Shown: positions 1 to 10,873, counted from the stretch's first letter. The stretch: DNA of 64,000 nucleotides from Bifidobacterium commune (GCF_900094885.1 NZ_FMBL01000001.1:1-64000), one strand, 5' to 3'. The notes: generated from the sequence alone by a model not told the origin. A program made the numbers and translations.

Positions 1-881
1 CCGTGCATGTTGGTGGTGTTGGTGGTGTTGAAGTGGGTGAGATCGAGTGATGCCAACAACTTGCAGTCGTCGAACATGTAGCTCATGTCGGTGGTTTGGC
101 TGGTTTCGAACCCTGCGGGGTTGGTGCCGGTGAATGCAGTAAGGGCGGAATCCTCATTGAACAGTGAGGCTGCGGCTTTTTGGGAGAGGTGGAGTGTGCC
201 GTCGATCCGCACCTCACTCAGCTCGGGCATGTCTCGGAACGCACCGAAGCCGGGGTAGAAGCGGTAGGTGGTGTGGAGTGTGAGGTTGCCGTCGATGTGG
301 ATTGTGGTGATGGTGTTGCGGTACGCGTCCCATGGGAATTTGTAGTTGAAGCCCCCGTAGTCGGGTGAGGTGCCGTGGTGGATGGTGAGGGTGCATTGGC
401 TGTCGATGTCCCATTGGACGGTGCCCGGGTCCCTGTCGGGCACGTTGTTGACGAGGGTGTCGGTTGCGGGTGTCCCCCATGTTCCGCTTGTGGGTGTGCA
501 GGTGCCGTCCTGTGGTCCGATGGCGTTGTGTGTGATGCTGGTTCGGTTCTGTGATTCGGTTGCGTTGATGCGTGGTGCGGCCGGTGCGAGTGGTGCGGTG
601 GGTGATTCGGTGGGTGCGCCCGTGGCTGCGGTGTCGTGGTGGATGGGTGGTGCCGTCGGTTCCGATGCGGGTCCGGCTTGTCCCGGCTTGGTTCCGGGTG
701 TTCCGGTTGTTTCGCTGACGGGTGTGGCGTGCGGTGTCGTGCTTCGTTGCGTGGACGTGCCGGGATTGGCGGCTTGCTGCGTTTGCGTTGTTCCGATTGC
801 GTGTTCTCCGGAGGGTTCCGGAGGTATCGCCGTCATGGTTACGCATACAGCGACGCTTACAAGAATGCTGAAAATACCCAA
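1..881 (-). CDS. BspA-like (DUF285) surface protein, 5' part only
   Basis: The minus-strand frame is open from the proposed start to the window edge, so the C-terminal part is missing. The first residues form a signal-peptide-like hydrophobic stretch (GIFSILVSVAVCVTM) ending near AIPP. A Thr/Pro/Ala-rich linker of roughly 100 residues follows, then a compact domain (CTLTIHHGT, YRNTITTIHIDGNLTL). At the window edge comes a typical DUF285 repeat, MSYMFDDCKLLASLDL, then THFNTTNTTNM. DUF285 repeats are leucine-rich-repeat-like units of bacterial surface proteins. Start: no ATG or GTG precedes the hydrophobic segment, so I chose TTG at 881 with AAAGG upstream; ATG at 836 would remove the signal peptide. 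A broken paralogue lies at 62.2-63.1 kb. The family call is firm; ligand and anchoring mode are unknown. Confidence 0.75.
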   Translation of the reverse strand, partial: MGIFSILVSVAVCVTMTAIPPEPSGEHAIGTTQTQQAANPGTSTQRSTTPHATPVSETTGTPGTKPGQAGPASEPTAPPIHHDTAATGAPTESPTAPLAPAAPRINATESQNRTSITHNAIGPQDGTCTPTSGTWGTPATDTLVNNVPDRDPGTVQWDIDSQCTLTIHHGTSPDYGGFNYKFPWDAYRNTITTIHIDGNLTLHTTYRFYPGFGAFRDMPELSEVRIDGTLHLSQKAAASLFNEDSALTAFTGTNPAGFETSQTTDMSYMFDDCKLLASLDLTHFNTTNTTNMH

Positions 882-1254
882 GGTACCCCTACCTTTGCTG
901 AGTTTTGGCCGGATCGCGCGTCCGAGCGCGATGGTCTCCCGGACTGTATATGCAACATAATAATAAGACGTGTCTAATACATAGGTTAAGTCGGTGTGTT
1001 ATGTCGTATGACTTGGCGCGTGTTTTCGGCGTGGCGAAGCGAGCTGCGGGGCCGCATGTCGGCCACTGGCATGCGTGATCAGTCGGCGCCGGCGCCTCCC
1101 CCCCCTCCACACACACGTCGTACGGCAAGTCCAGAACGCGTTGTGGGCGCTGGTTTCGGGTGCGGTGTTTCGTCGCGCGGCCGTCTGTGTGACGATGTGT
1201 GCTGCGGGGCTGGTTTTCAGACGTTCTTGCCTGCGGTGCCGGTGTGGTTGGTTT

Positions 1255-1392
1255 TCATCTGGTCGGGGGGGGGGCAATTGCCACAATGATGCACAGTGTG
1301 ATGCTGATGATGGTGTTGAGGATGCCTACGGTGGCACTACCTCCTCTTGTTTCGCCGTCCGGTCCGTGCGTTCGATGCCCGTCGAATGTCAT
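1255..1392 (-). pseudogene. Remnant of a surface-protein 5' end (signal peptide, then C10 tract)
   Basis: A 45-codon frame starts at ATG 1392 and contains a clear membrane/signal segment (VGILNTIISITLCIIVAIA) followed by prolines encoded by a run of ten C on this strand. It then stops at once (TGA at 1255-1257). The segment resembles the start of the gene at 881 (TLGIF..SILVSVAVCVTMTAIPP), so it is probably the 5' remnant of another DUF285-type gene. Changing the tract to nine C would open a longer frame reaching position 999. It could be a dead gene or an off-phase variable one; the sequence alone does not decide. Confidence 0.4.
1265..1274. repeat. Homopolymer of ten G (plus) / C (minus)
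   Basis: Ten consecutive G on the plus strand directly follow the sequence encoding the signal segment of the remnant ORF at 1255-1392. Runs of this length are prone to slippage. A second run of eight C lies at 1098-1105. The rest of 882-1530 shows no convincing gene. Confidence 0.85.
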
Positions 1393-1530
1393 TGTGGACC
1401 GTTTTCTATCACAATGCGATAGGCGGAATGTAGTGTAGATAGTAAATTCGCGTGTGGCTATGGGGTTTCATGATGGTGTTGGCGAGAAGATATGAAATGT
1501 GTGTTGATGGCACGAACTGCCGATAGAAAG

Positions 1531-1603
1531 AGCCGCTTGACAGAATCGAACTGTCGACCTTCTCATTACGAGTGAGACGCTCTACCAACTGAGCTAAAGC
1601 GGC
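1531..1603 (-). tRNA. tRNA-Thr (anticodon CGT)
   Basis: The reverse complement folds as a 73-nt cloverleaf. The acceptor stem GCCGCTT pairs with AAGCGGC and leaves T as discriminator. The D-arm TAGCTCAGTTGGTAGAGC and the T-loop GTTCGATTC are standard. The anticodon loop between TCTCA and TGAGA reads CTCGTAA, giving anticodon CGT for ACG codons. CCA is not encoded. Confidence 0.95.
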
Positions 1604-1643
1604 GATGCTCGGAAGGTGTATGCCACCCGCGCACGAAATAAGA

Positions 1644-1673
1644 ATACTACCTGATGGTGTCGATTTTGTCCAA
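1644..1673 (-). promoter_or_regulatory. Possible promoter of tRNA-Thr
   Basis: On the minus strand TTGGAC (1668-1673) and TAGTAT (1644-1649) are separated by 18 nt and lie about 40 nt upstream of the tRNA. They resemble -35 and -10 boxes. The call rests on the motifs alone. Confidence 0.35.
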
Positions 1674-1899
1674 GGCGGCGGTGTTTGGCTGTGTTGGGGG
1701 AACCTTTGTCGGTATTGAAGCGTGTTGAATTGTGCTTGAATATACCAGACTCGATGGTGCTTGTTTTCGCCGGATAGTAAGTGCCTCCGTGCAGGCGTTT
1801 CCACCCATGCCGTCCGTGTCTTGAAGCGGTTGATGGCAATGACAACGGGCTGAGCGAGAATAGGGGGAGCAAGCACGCCATGCGACCGGACGATTGGGG

Positions 1900-3234
1900 A
1901 TGTGCACGTTGAACGACATCATGCCGCAGACACCGAATCAAGGTGACAATTTCATAGATTTCTATGCCGTCATTCCTGCGGGCGGCACCGGTTCGAGGTT
2001 GTGGCCGCTCAGCCGCGGGGCGAGACCTAAGTTCCTGTATGACCTGATGGGGAATGGCCGTACGCTGATTCAGTCCACATTCGACAGGCTTGCGCGCCTT
2101 GCCGGTCCCGATCGCGTTCTGGTGAGCACCGGTTGGCGGCATGTGGCGGCGGTGGAGGCGCAGCTTCCTGAGCTTAAGGCATCCAACATTCTTGCCGAGC
2201 CGGTGCCTCGTGATTCGACGGCGGCCATTGCGCTGGCGACGGCGGTTCTGGCGCGGCGGCATGGCGACCATATTGTTGTCGGGTCGTTTGCGGCCGATCA
2301 CGTTATCCGTGGCAAAGAGTCGTTTGCTGATGCGGTGGCTCAGGCGGTGGTGGCGGCGCGCGCCGGGTACGTGGCGACCATCGGCATTGCGGCCTCGCGT
2401 CCGTCCACGGCGTTCGGTTACATCCATCAGGGCCGCTCGCTCGGCGCGGAAATTGCGGGCGCGCCGAGTGCCAGGCTGGTGGAGCGCTTCGTCGAGAAGC
2501 CGGATTCCGCCACGGCGCAGGCTTACCTTTCCACGGGCGAATATCGTTGGAACGCCGGAATGTTCGTGATGCGGGCAGATGTGTTGCTTGAACATTTGCG
2601 TGAATACAAGCCGCAGCTGTACGATGCCGTTTCGCACATCGCCGATGCATACGCGGCGGTTGACGGGCAAAACGGGTCGGCGGCGGCCTCCAGTGAGCAG
2701 ACCGCAGCGGCCCAGCGTGTGGCCCAGAGCGAGAATCGTACCGACGGCCGGTTTGCTGATGGGGCTGGTGAGGGCGGCGCTGGTGATAACGCTGCTCCCG
2801 GTGCTGATGCTGATACCAACGTCAACGCGGCTGCGATTGACGAAGCGATGGCGACCTACTGGCCCGGCATCGAAAAAATTGCCTTTGATTACGCGGTTGC
2901 TGAGCCGTTGAGCGTGGCGGGGGGCGTGGCGATGGTTCCCGGCGATTTCGGCTGGGACGACATCGGCGACTTCAACTCCGTGGCCGTGCTGCTGCCGAGC
3001 ACTGGCTCGCGCAACATCAAGATTCTGGGCGATACAGACAAAGTGGTGAGCCTCGACAGCGCCGGCGATGTGGTGATGCCGCTTTCCGACCGCACCATCG
3101 CGCTGCTCGGAGTCAACGACATGGTGATTGCCGACACGCCTGACGCGCTGCTGATTGCCCCGCGCGCCCGCAGTCAAGAGGTCAAGGATATGGTGGCGTA
3201 TCTCGATGGCGAAGGACGAGATGACATCCTCTAG
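1900..3234 (+). CDS. Mannose-1-phosphate guanylyltransferase family protein
   Basis: This is a nucleotidyltransferase that would couple NTP to a hexose-1-phosphate, most likely GTP to mannose-1-phosphate to make GDP-mannose for surface glycans. The signature AGGTGSRLWPLSR lies at about residues 27-39, FVEKPD near 197, RWNAGMFVMRAD near 210 and FGWDDIGDF towards the C-terminus, all typical of ManC/GMPP enzymes. An Ala/Gly/Asp-rich low-complexity insertion occupies about residues 253-310 and is unusual for the family. ATG 1900 and ATG 1921 are both possible starts; neither has a good ribosome-binding site. The 3' end overlaps the downstream membrane acyltransferase gene, which suggests one transcript. 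Substrate specificity is inferred from family only. Confidence 0.8.
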   Translation: MCTLNDIMPQTPNQGDNFIDFYAVIPAGGTGSRLWPLSRGARPKFLYDLMGNGRTLIQSTFDRLARLAGPDRVLVSTGWRHVAAVEAQLPELKASNILAEPVPRDSTAAIALATAVLARRHGDHIVVGSFAADHVIRGKESFADAVAQAVVAARAGYVATIGIAASRPSTAFGYIHQGRSLGAEIAGAPSARLVERFVEKPDSATAQAYLSTGEYRWNAGMFVMRADVLLEHLREYKPQLYDAVSHIADAYAAVDGQNGSAAASSEQTAAAQRVAQSENRTDGRFADGAGEGGAGDNAAPGADADTNVNAAAIDEAMATYWPGIEKIAFDYAVAEPLSVAGGVAMVPGDFGWDDIGDFNSVAVLLPSTGSRNIKILGDTDKVVSLDSAGDVVMPLSDRTIALLGVNDMVIADTPDALLIAPRARSQEVKDMVAYLDGEGRDDIL

Positions 3235-4543
3235 TGTTTCCGTGGCCGCGCCCGCGTCTGCCGCACCGGCACGCCGTCGCATGTTTTCCGTTGAACTGCT
3301 TAGGCTGCTGGCTATCTGCGGCATTGCTGTGTTTCACGCGTTTCTGCCCATCTTCGAGCAGATGGTGGTGCTGGGGCCGCAGGCCTCGGTGTTGCAGGGT
3401 GGCGCCGGAGCGCCCGTTTCGGATGTCGCGGTTTTGGCAGCATCCCGACCTTTGGTGTGGGTTTTGGCGCTTTTGCAATTGTTGGGATCGTGGGGCAATC
3501 ATGTCTTCTTCATGATTTCCGGGTTCTTTCTCATTCCGTCCGCTGCTGAACGTTCGCGCGAGCCGCACTTCTGGTCGGCGCAGGTCCGTTCGACGGCCTG
3601 GCGTGTGGTGAAAGTGGTAGCCGCGGTGGCGTTCTATGTGCTGATATTTGTTGCCGTGAACCGTTGGCTTATGCCAGTTGAGGACATTGGCAGCGTGTGG
3701 TGGGTGACCTACAACATCGAATTCGTGTGGCTCTATATGTTCTTCATCGCCCTCGCGCCGCTGATCGGTTGGGTGGTCGCGCGCTGCGGCAAGCGCTGGC
3801 AGGCATGGCTGGCGGGTGGTGTGTTACTGGTGCTGTATGCGCTCAATGTTTACGTTGCGCTTACGGCACGAGGAGATTTCGGCCAGCTGACTGCCGCGAG
3901 TTGGCGCAAGCAGATTGGGGCGGTGAGCTATTTTGTTTCGTTTGTTCTTGCCGGCGTTTTGGGAATCATGATTCGCAGGGCACATAGGGGTGAGAGGGCC
4001 GAGAAGTCCGACGGGTCGCCTGTGGAACGGTATGTGTGGATGTTGCGTGGATTCTGGCTTTCCATCATCGGATGCGTGGCGGCGCTGGCGATGTTGCTCG
4101 CCGCCGTGTTCACGATGCGTCGTGACTACGGGTTGCTCTCAGCGTTGTCGTTCAAGTCGACCTCGCCGATTTCCTTTGTTCTTGCGGTTGCTGCGTTAAT
4201 GGTCGCCGTCTGCTCTCGAGGTGTCCGTAATCACGAAGCCGGCACGCGAGCTGCCAAGAAGGGCAAGGCTCTAATCGAGATGCTGACATCGGGCATTTTG
4301 GGCTATTACATCGCCCAAGCCCTGGGCTACGGCGTCATGCGCGTTATCCAAAACCGACTCACCGCCCCGTCGCTAAGCCGCGCGTCGGCGGCTGCCCTCG
4401 CCGGTTCCGCGCTCGAGTGCGCCGGTTGGCAATTAGCCTGGTGCCTGTCCGCAATATTCGCCGCATTGGCTCTGGTTGTCATCATCTGCCTGATCGACCG
4501 CCTCATCCGCCAACCCCTGCTGCGCCAAGTCAAACTCGCATAG
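3206..4543 (+). CDS. Acyltransferase 3 family integral membrane protein
   Basis: The N-terminal motif FSVELLRLLAICGIAVFHAF is characteristic of the acyltransferase 3 (OafA/YrhL-like) family, whose members O-acylate exported or surface polysaccharides. About ten hydrophobic segments follow through residue ~440. The gene overlaps the upstream nucleotidyltransferase by about 29 bp in another frame, indicating translational coupling and possibly a shared role in surface-glycan synthesis. Start choice: ATG 3206 is given; ATG 3221 is an alternative with GAAGGA upstream. The acyl donor and acceptor cannot be told from sequence. Confidence 0.75.
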   Translation: MAKDEMTSSSVSVAAPASAAPARRRMFSVELLRLLAICGIAVFHAFLPIFEQMVVLGPQASVLQGGAGAPVSDVAVLAASRPLVWVLALLQLLGSWGNHVFFMISGFFLIPSAAERSREPHFWSAQVRSTAWRVVKVVAAVAFYVLIFVAVNRWLMPVEDIGSVWWVTYNIEFVWLYMFFIALAPLIGWVVARCGKRWQAWLAGGVLLVLYALNVYVALTARGDFGQLTAASWRKQIGAVSYFVSFVLAGVLGIMIRRAHRGERAEKSDGSPVERYVWMLRGFWLSIIGCVAALAMLLAAVFTMRRDYGLLSALSFKSTSPISFVLAVAALMVAVCSRGVRNHEAGTRAAKKGKALIEMLTSGILGYYIAQALGYGVMRVIQNRLTAPSLSRASAAALAGSALECAGWQLAWCLSAIFAALALVVIICLIDRLIRQPLLRQVKLA

Positions 4544-4786
4544 CGGCCGCAGATTTCGACCGGCTAACAACGTTTGTTCGATTCAATGCTTGGAAGAGTG
4601 TGGTCCGAGTTGAATCTCGGTCGACACGCGGGTAGGGGTGGGATGCGACGACGCTTTTTTGTGCAGTTCTGTCCGCTTTTGTGAGTAAGTTGGGAGATGT
4701 AGCAGGCGGTGGAAACAATGCCTTGGAAGAGCAACGTTAAGGCTGCAAAACCACTGCCGCACGTGATGAAAGGACCTTACCGAATT

Positions 4787-6481
<1,695 letters not shown>

Positions 6482-6540
6482 AGCGGCTGCTGGCTTGCGC
6501 GAACACCGATAGGCAATGGGCGCCCGCCAGTTTTGAATCA

Positions 6541-6590
6541 CACCCCGATTGTTGGACAATGGAAATTCTGTTCGATGATCGGGGTGTTTT
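6541..6590 (+). terminator. Probable terminator after pgi
   Basis: CACCCCGAT (6541-6549) can pair with ATCGGGGTG (6578-6586), followed by TTTT. The loop is long (about 28 nt), so the structure is moderate. The remaining sequence to 6813 shows no gene or other clear feature. Confidence 0.5.
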
Positions 6591-6813
6591 CGTGTCCTTT
6601 GCGGCAATGTACGCACGCTGCAGCAGTGCTTCGTTCGGTGGTGTCAGTGACGGCTCGAACGGTGGCGGCTTCGGTGGCTGTTCCGGAGGCGGATCGTTCG
6701 GAGGTGGCTGATTTCGGTATTAGTTGTCTCCGCCGAATGGTGTCTGGCGTCGGCACTGTCGTCGCCCCTGTCGAACGTTGTCTGTTTCGTCAGGAGTAGC
6801 TCGGTTTCCGTGT

Positions 6814-8511
6814 TTACTTGTCGGCGTCGTCCAAGGTGAGCTTGTCGTCGTCGGAGTCGTAGTCGAAGAGCTCGCCGTAACGACCCCAGGTCACTGCGAT
6901 GTCGAACTGCTGCTGAGCCTCCTCATCGGTGTGCTGGCTGCGCAGCAAATCGAGAATCAGCTCGCCGCGCAGATCCTTGTCAGGATTGTTGTGCAGGGCC
7001 CGGTCGATGGTGCGCACCAACGGTGCGTGGTCCATGACGAGCTGGGCGAACATCTGTTTTGCCTCCAAGACGCCCGCGTGGCACCAGCGGTCGCCTTCCT
7101 TGGTGATGGAGCAGTGGCCGTTGTTCACCGTCAGCAGGCTGAGCATGGTCGCCGCGTCGATCAGAGGGAAGAGGTCGTCGACCTCGAATGACAGGTCGGC
7201 CGCAAGATCCGACAAATCTACGCCGTCCTGGTAATTGGACACCACGTCGAGCAGGCCTGCCAGTCCGCCGGGGGTGGCGTTCGGCAACAATTCGGTGCCT
7301 GCGTCGGTGTTTTTGGCCTTGGTGTCGTTCTCGTGAGCCGTCAGTTTTTCGTTGGCCTTCGCTTGTGTGGCGTCATGCGTCTTGCGTCCGTCGGTCGTCT
7401 GCTTGCCGGCCACATCCTGGTTTCTCTCGTCCTTGCTGTTTTGCTTATCGCTGGCGTTGGCGCCGCCTGCGTCCTCCGGCGTTTGAGGATTTTCGTCGGT
7501 CTGGGATGTGGCAGCATCGCTTGCGGCTGCCTCCTTCCGTTGGATTGCGGAAGTTGATTGATCGGCAGGGGCATTGTCGCTGCTCTCTTCCGCATTTTCG
7601 TTGTTGTTCTGTGATTCCTGGCCGGTGAGGATGGTATAGAGCTTGTCCACCATCGCTTCGAACTCAGGTGTGTGCTTGTCGCGTGGTCGCGGCAGGTCCA
7701 CTGGTACCTGCGCGATGAGGTGTCCGGGGTGCGAGCCGAGCACGACCACGCGGTCGGCCATCTGTACGGCCTCTTCGATGTTGTGTGTGACGATGAGGAT
7801 GGATTTGATGCCGCTTTGGTTGTCGTTCCAAAGCTTCAGGACCTCTTGACGCAGGTTTTCGGCGGTGAGTACGTCCAGTGCGCTGAACGGTTCGTCCATG
7901 AAGAGGGCGTCCGGTTGCAGCACCAGCGCGCGTGCGATGCCGATGCGCTGCTTCATGCCGCCGGACAGTTCCTTGGGGTAGGCGGATTCGAAACCGTCCA
8001 GGCCGATGGCGTCGATGGCTTCCAGTGCCATTTTCTCGCGCTGTGCCCGAGGTATGCCGCGTGCTTCGAGGCCGAGCTCGACGTTGTCTTTCACGCTCAA
8101 CCATGGCATTAGCGCGAAGGTCTGGAACACCAGCGCCACTCCCGGATTCGGCCCGTTGAGTTCCTTGTCGCGATAGGATACCTGACCGGTGCTCGGCGGA
8201 ATCAGACCGGCAAGAATGCGTAGAAACGTCGATTTGCCGGCGCCGCTGCGACCAAGAATCGCCACGATTTCACCTTCGTGCAGGTCGAAGGAGATGTCGT
8301 CGAGAACGGTGGTTTCATTGCCCTTTTCCGAGGTGAAGCTTTGGCTGATGTGGCTCGCTTCGATGACGGTGCCGGCGTTGTCGGCGTCCAGGTCGACGAA
8401 GTGCGGATTGACTGGCCTGTGGTTGTGTTTGTGCTCGCGGGTGTCGATTGTGGTGATGGTGTCTGCTTCGGTGTCGCCGGTGATGGCCTTACGCAGTTTG
8501 TTGAAGTTCAT
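6814..8511 (-). CDS. ABC importer ATPase, NitT/TauT type, with AAA-associated C-terminal domain
   Basis: This is the cytoplasmic motor of an importer whose permease is encoded just upstream. Walker A GRSGAGKST is at residues 87-95, the signature LSGGMKQR near 182, Walker B LFMDEP near 203-208 and the switch histidine in VTHNIEEA near 243. About residues 293-410 form a hydrophilic Asn/Gln/Asp/Glu/Lys-rich linker. Residues ~412-565 look like the AAA-associated C-terminal domain found on some nitrate/sulfonate-type ABC ATPases. ATG 8511 has AAAGGA upstream. No substrate-binding protein gene is adjacent, so the substrate is unknown. The linker is longer than usual for such fusions. Confidence 0.85.
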   Translation of the reverse strand: MNFNKLRKAITGDTEADTITTIDTREHKHNHRPVNPHFVDLDADNAGTVIEASHISQSFTSEKGNETTVLDDISFDLHEGEIVAILGRSGAGKSTFLRILAGLIPPSTGQVSYRDKELNGPNPGVALVFQTFALMPWLSVKDNVELGLEARGIPRAQREKMALEAIDAIGLDGFESAYPKELSGGMKQRIGIARALVLQPDALFMDEPFSALDVLTAENLRQEVLKLWNDNQSGIKSILIVTHNIEEAVQMADRVVVLGSHPGHLIAQVPVDLPRPRDKHTPEFEAMVDKLYTILTGQESQNNNENAEESSDNAPADQSTSAIQRKEAAASDAATSQTDENPQTPEDAGGANASDKQNSKDERNQDVAGKQTTDGRKTHDATQAKANEKLTAHENDTKAKNTDAGTELLPNATPGGLAGLLDVVSNYQDGVDLSDLAADLSFEVDDLFPLIDAATMLSLLTVNNGHCSITKEGDRWCHAGVLEAKQMFAQLVMDHAPLVRTIDRALHNNPDKDLRGELILDLLRSQHTDEEAQQQFDIAVTWGRYGELFDYDSDDDKLTLDDADK

Positions 8512-8644
8512 GGTGGTTTCCTTTGCTTGGCGTTTCCAAACGGTTCATTGTGTGTGGGTAATCGGTTGATGCGTCAACGGTCGATGTTGTGGGAACCGGT
8601 TCATTGTTGTTCGACTTGTCGTGCTCATCGGATGCCTCCTTGGC

Positions 8645-10402
8645 TCAGGCGATGTTGAAACGACGGGCGGCCAGACGCTCCAGCGGGTTCCAGAAGAGAT
8701 AGTTGACGGCGACCACGAAGATGGCCATCACGGTCACCCCGATGATGGTCTTCATGCCTTCGGCGTGGGCAGTCGCTTCCGCGATGTAGGAACCGAGGCC
8801 CTTTGCCACCAACGTATGGTGTCCGTAGCTCACAATTTCGGAGACGATGGATGCGTTCCATGCGCCGCCTGCAGCGGTGATGCCGCCGGTTACCCACGAG
8901 CCGAAAACGGCCGGCAGGATAAGGGTTTTCCATTTCATCCACCCGGTGATATGGAAGTTCCGCGTCATTTCCACCAAATCATCGGGAATGGCGGATGCGC
9001 CGGCGATGACGTTGAAGAGGATGTACCATTGCGTGCCGAGTGCCATCAGTAGGATTGAACCCCAGTTGATGCTGATATTCCAGAGCACGAACACCATCAC
9101 CACGAACGGGAAGATGAAGTTCGCCGGGAAGCTTGCCAGTACCTGCACCAACGGTTGAATAAGGCGCGAGACCTTCGGGTTCATGCCGATGATGGCCCCC
9201 ACCGGTACCCAAACGATGGAGCACAGGGCGGTGAGCAGGGCGACGCGCAGGAAGGTGATGCTTCCCAGTCCGAAAGCGGTGCCAAGCTCCGCCAAGCCGG
9301 TCGTTCGGGCGATGGAAATCATCAGTTCCGCAGTGCCTGCGATGACCAGAATTCCGATGATCGCAGCAAAAACGATGTCTCCGGCGCGGCGACGACTGGG
9401 TTTGGCACCCCACTTCGAGCCGGTACGGCCGAGCGGGCGTGTGATCCAATCAAGGAACTGGCCCAAGGGGCGCAATATGCGCGCGAGTAGATCATCGATG
9501 TGCGACTGGCGAATCAGCGTCAGCACGGCGCTGCGCTTGGGCTCGGTCGATTCGCTTTGCGTGATGCGGAATTTTTCGGCCCAAGCGGTGAGCGGTTTCC
9601 ATACAAGGATATCGATGGCGACCACGACGATGACCATGGTCAAAATGGCCCAACCGATTTTGTCCGGCTGTTGCTCGGCTGCCGCGGCTTCGACGTAGCT
9701 GCCGATACCGGGAAGTGCATACGTGCGGTTGTTTACCGAAATCATTTCGGATGCGGTCAGGAAGAACCAGCCGCCACCGACGCTCATCATCATGTTCCAC
9801 AGCAGCGGAATCATGGAATTGGGCACATCGAGCACCCAGAAGCGCTGCCAATGCGAAAGCCGCAGGTTGCGCACTGCTTCGTCGAGTTCCTTGGGTTCGC
9901 TTTGCAACGAGCGGTAGAATGCGAACGTCATGTTCCAAGCCTGCGAGGTGAAGATGGCGAAGATCGACGCGGCCTCAACGCCCATCATGGAGCCGGGGAA
10001 AAGAGCCAGCCAGATGGTCACTGTGGCTGAAAGGAAGCCCAGGATCGGCACGGACTGCAGGATGTCGAGTAGGGGGATGAGAATCTTGCCGAGCCGCCGT
10101 GACCGTGCTGCCGCCAGGCCGTAGACGAACGTGAAGATCAGCGAGATGAACAGCGCGATGGCCATGCGAAACACCGAGCGCAGGGCATAATAAGGCAGGT
10201 TGGACGGGTCGGTCGAGACGGTGGATGGAATGCCTTCCGGTCCGACTGGCGCGTCGATGGCCGGCAGGATCCAAGCGATAAGGCCGAAAAGGGCCAAGAC
10301 GCCGACAGTCACCACGCAGTCGGAAACCAGACGCCTGGTGAAGCTGACATCCGACCGTGCGTCAGGTGCGGCGCGGTTGAAATTGAAGAAACGGTTGGTC
10401 AT
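8645..10402 (-). CDS. ABC importer permease with two fused transmembrane domains
   Basis: The 585-residue protein contains two binding-protein-dependent permease domains in one chain. The first, about residues 75-270, contains EPKELDEAVRNLRLSHWQRFW, an EAA-type loop that contacts the ATPase. The second, about 340-585, contains DLVEMTRNFHITGWMKWKTL, a second EAA-like loop. The N-terminus has an extra membrane segment (VVTVGVLALFGLIAWIL). It lies 133 bp upstream of the ATPase gene in the same direction, so the two form an operon. ATG 10402 has GTGAGGA upstream. The domain pattern matches the NitT/TauT family; the substrate is unknown. Confidence 0.85.
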   Translation of the reverse strand: MTNRFFNFNRAAPDARSDVSFTRRLVSDCVVTVGVLALFGLIAWILPAIDAPVGPEGIPSTVSTDPSNLPYYALRSVFRMAIALFISLIFTFVYGLAAARSRRLGKILIPLLDILQSVPILGFLSATVTIWLALFPGSMMGVEAASIFAIFTSQAWNMTFAFYRSLQSEPKELDEAVRNLRLSHWQRFWVLDVPNSMIPLLWNMMMSVGGGWFFLTASEMISVNNRTYALPGIGSYVEAAAAEQQPDKIGWAILTMVIVVVAIDILVWKPLTAWAEKFRITQSESTEPKRSAVLTLIRQSHIDDLLARILRPLGQFLDWITRPLGRTGSKWGAKPSRRRAGDIVFAAIIGILVIAGTAELMISIARTTGLAELGTAFGLGSITFLRVALLTALCSIVWVPVGAIIGMNPKVSRLIQPLVQVLASFPANFIFPFVVMVFVLWNISINWGSILLMALGTQWYILFNVIAGASAIPDDLVEMTRNFHITGWMKWKTLILPAVFGSWVTGGITAAGGAWNASIVSEIVSYGHHTLVAKGLGSYIAEATAHAEGMKTIIGVTVMAIFVVAVNYLFWNPLERLAARRFNIA

Positions 10403-10735
10403 GATGATTCCTCACGAATATCGTATCGCGATATCGGTGGACCGTGGATTCGGGAGCGGTATGGCGCTGCGCTGGCAATGGTGAGGGCCGGTGGTCGATG
10501 ATCCCACGACGTTGCCTGTCAGCTGTTTGGCAGATCGGTGCGAGTCGTAGGAACTGTCTGATTTGACAGGTATCGCTTGCTCTCGAGCCTCTGGTTTTAT
10601 CTGGTCGGATACGTTGGGACGAATGAAAACGAAAAACTGGGAACGACCGCATCGGCGCGGTTTGAGGAATATGCTCTGCTTCGTCTTATGCTCGTAGCGT
10701 GACGAATAAGAATCAAATGTACCTTTTATCCGCGG

Positions 10736-10819
10736 TCAGACTGTCGTGACGAGGTAAGGTCGAACACAGCCGGACAAATGATGCAGATCGCTGATACTGC
10801 TAGGGAGATCGTCAGCCAT
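10736..10819 (-). CDS. Short 27-residue ORF in the leader of the ABC importer operon
   Basis: ATG at 10819 is preceded by AAAGGAGGTGAGGATC, an essentially perfect Shine-Dalgarno match at good spacing. It sits about 47 nt downstream of a likely transcription start. The frame encodes MADDLPSSISDLHHL and 12 more residues, ending in TTV before TGA. There is no hydrophobic segment and no run of one amino acid that would mark a classical attenuator. The importer permease starts about 330 nt downstream on the same strand. It may be a regulatory leader peptide or a small protein; no family is recognised. Confidence 0.5.
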   Translation of the reverse strand: MADDLPSSISDLHHLSGCVRPYLVTTV

Positions 10820-10873
10820 GATCCTCACCTCCTTTGATTCGGTGCGTTTGGCGCAGAAAGTGCTAACGCCCTT

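Noticed and set aside
214-846. Arg/His/Thr-rich frame overlapping the DUF285 gene
   Set aside because: It is an out-of-frame shadow on the same strand; the true frame carries the signal peptide and DUF285 repeat.
1604-1899. Possible small gene between tRNA-Thr and the nucleotidyltransferase
   Set aside because: Frames there are short, lack ribosome-binding sites and show no motif; apart from a promoter candidate I see nothing.
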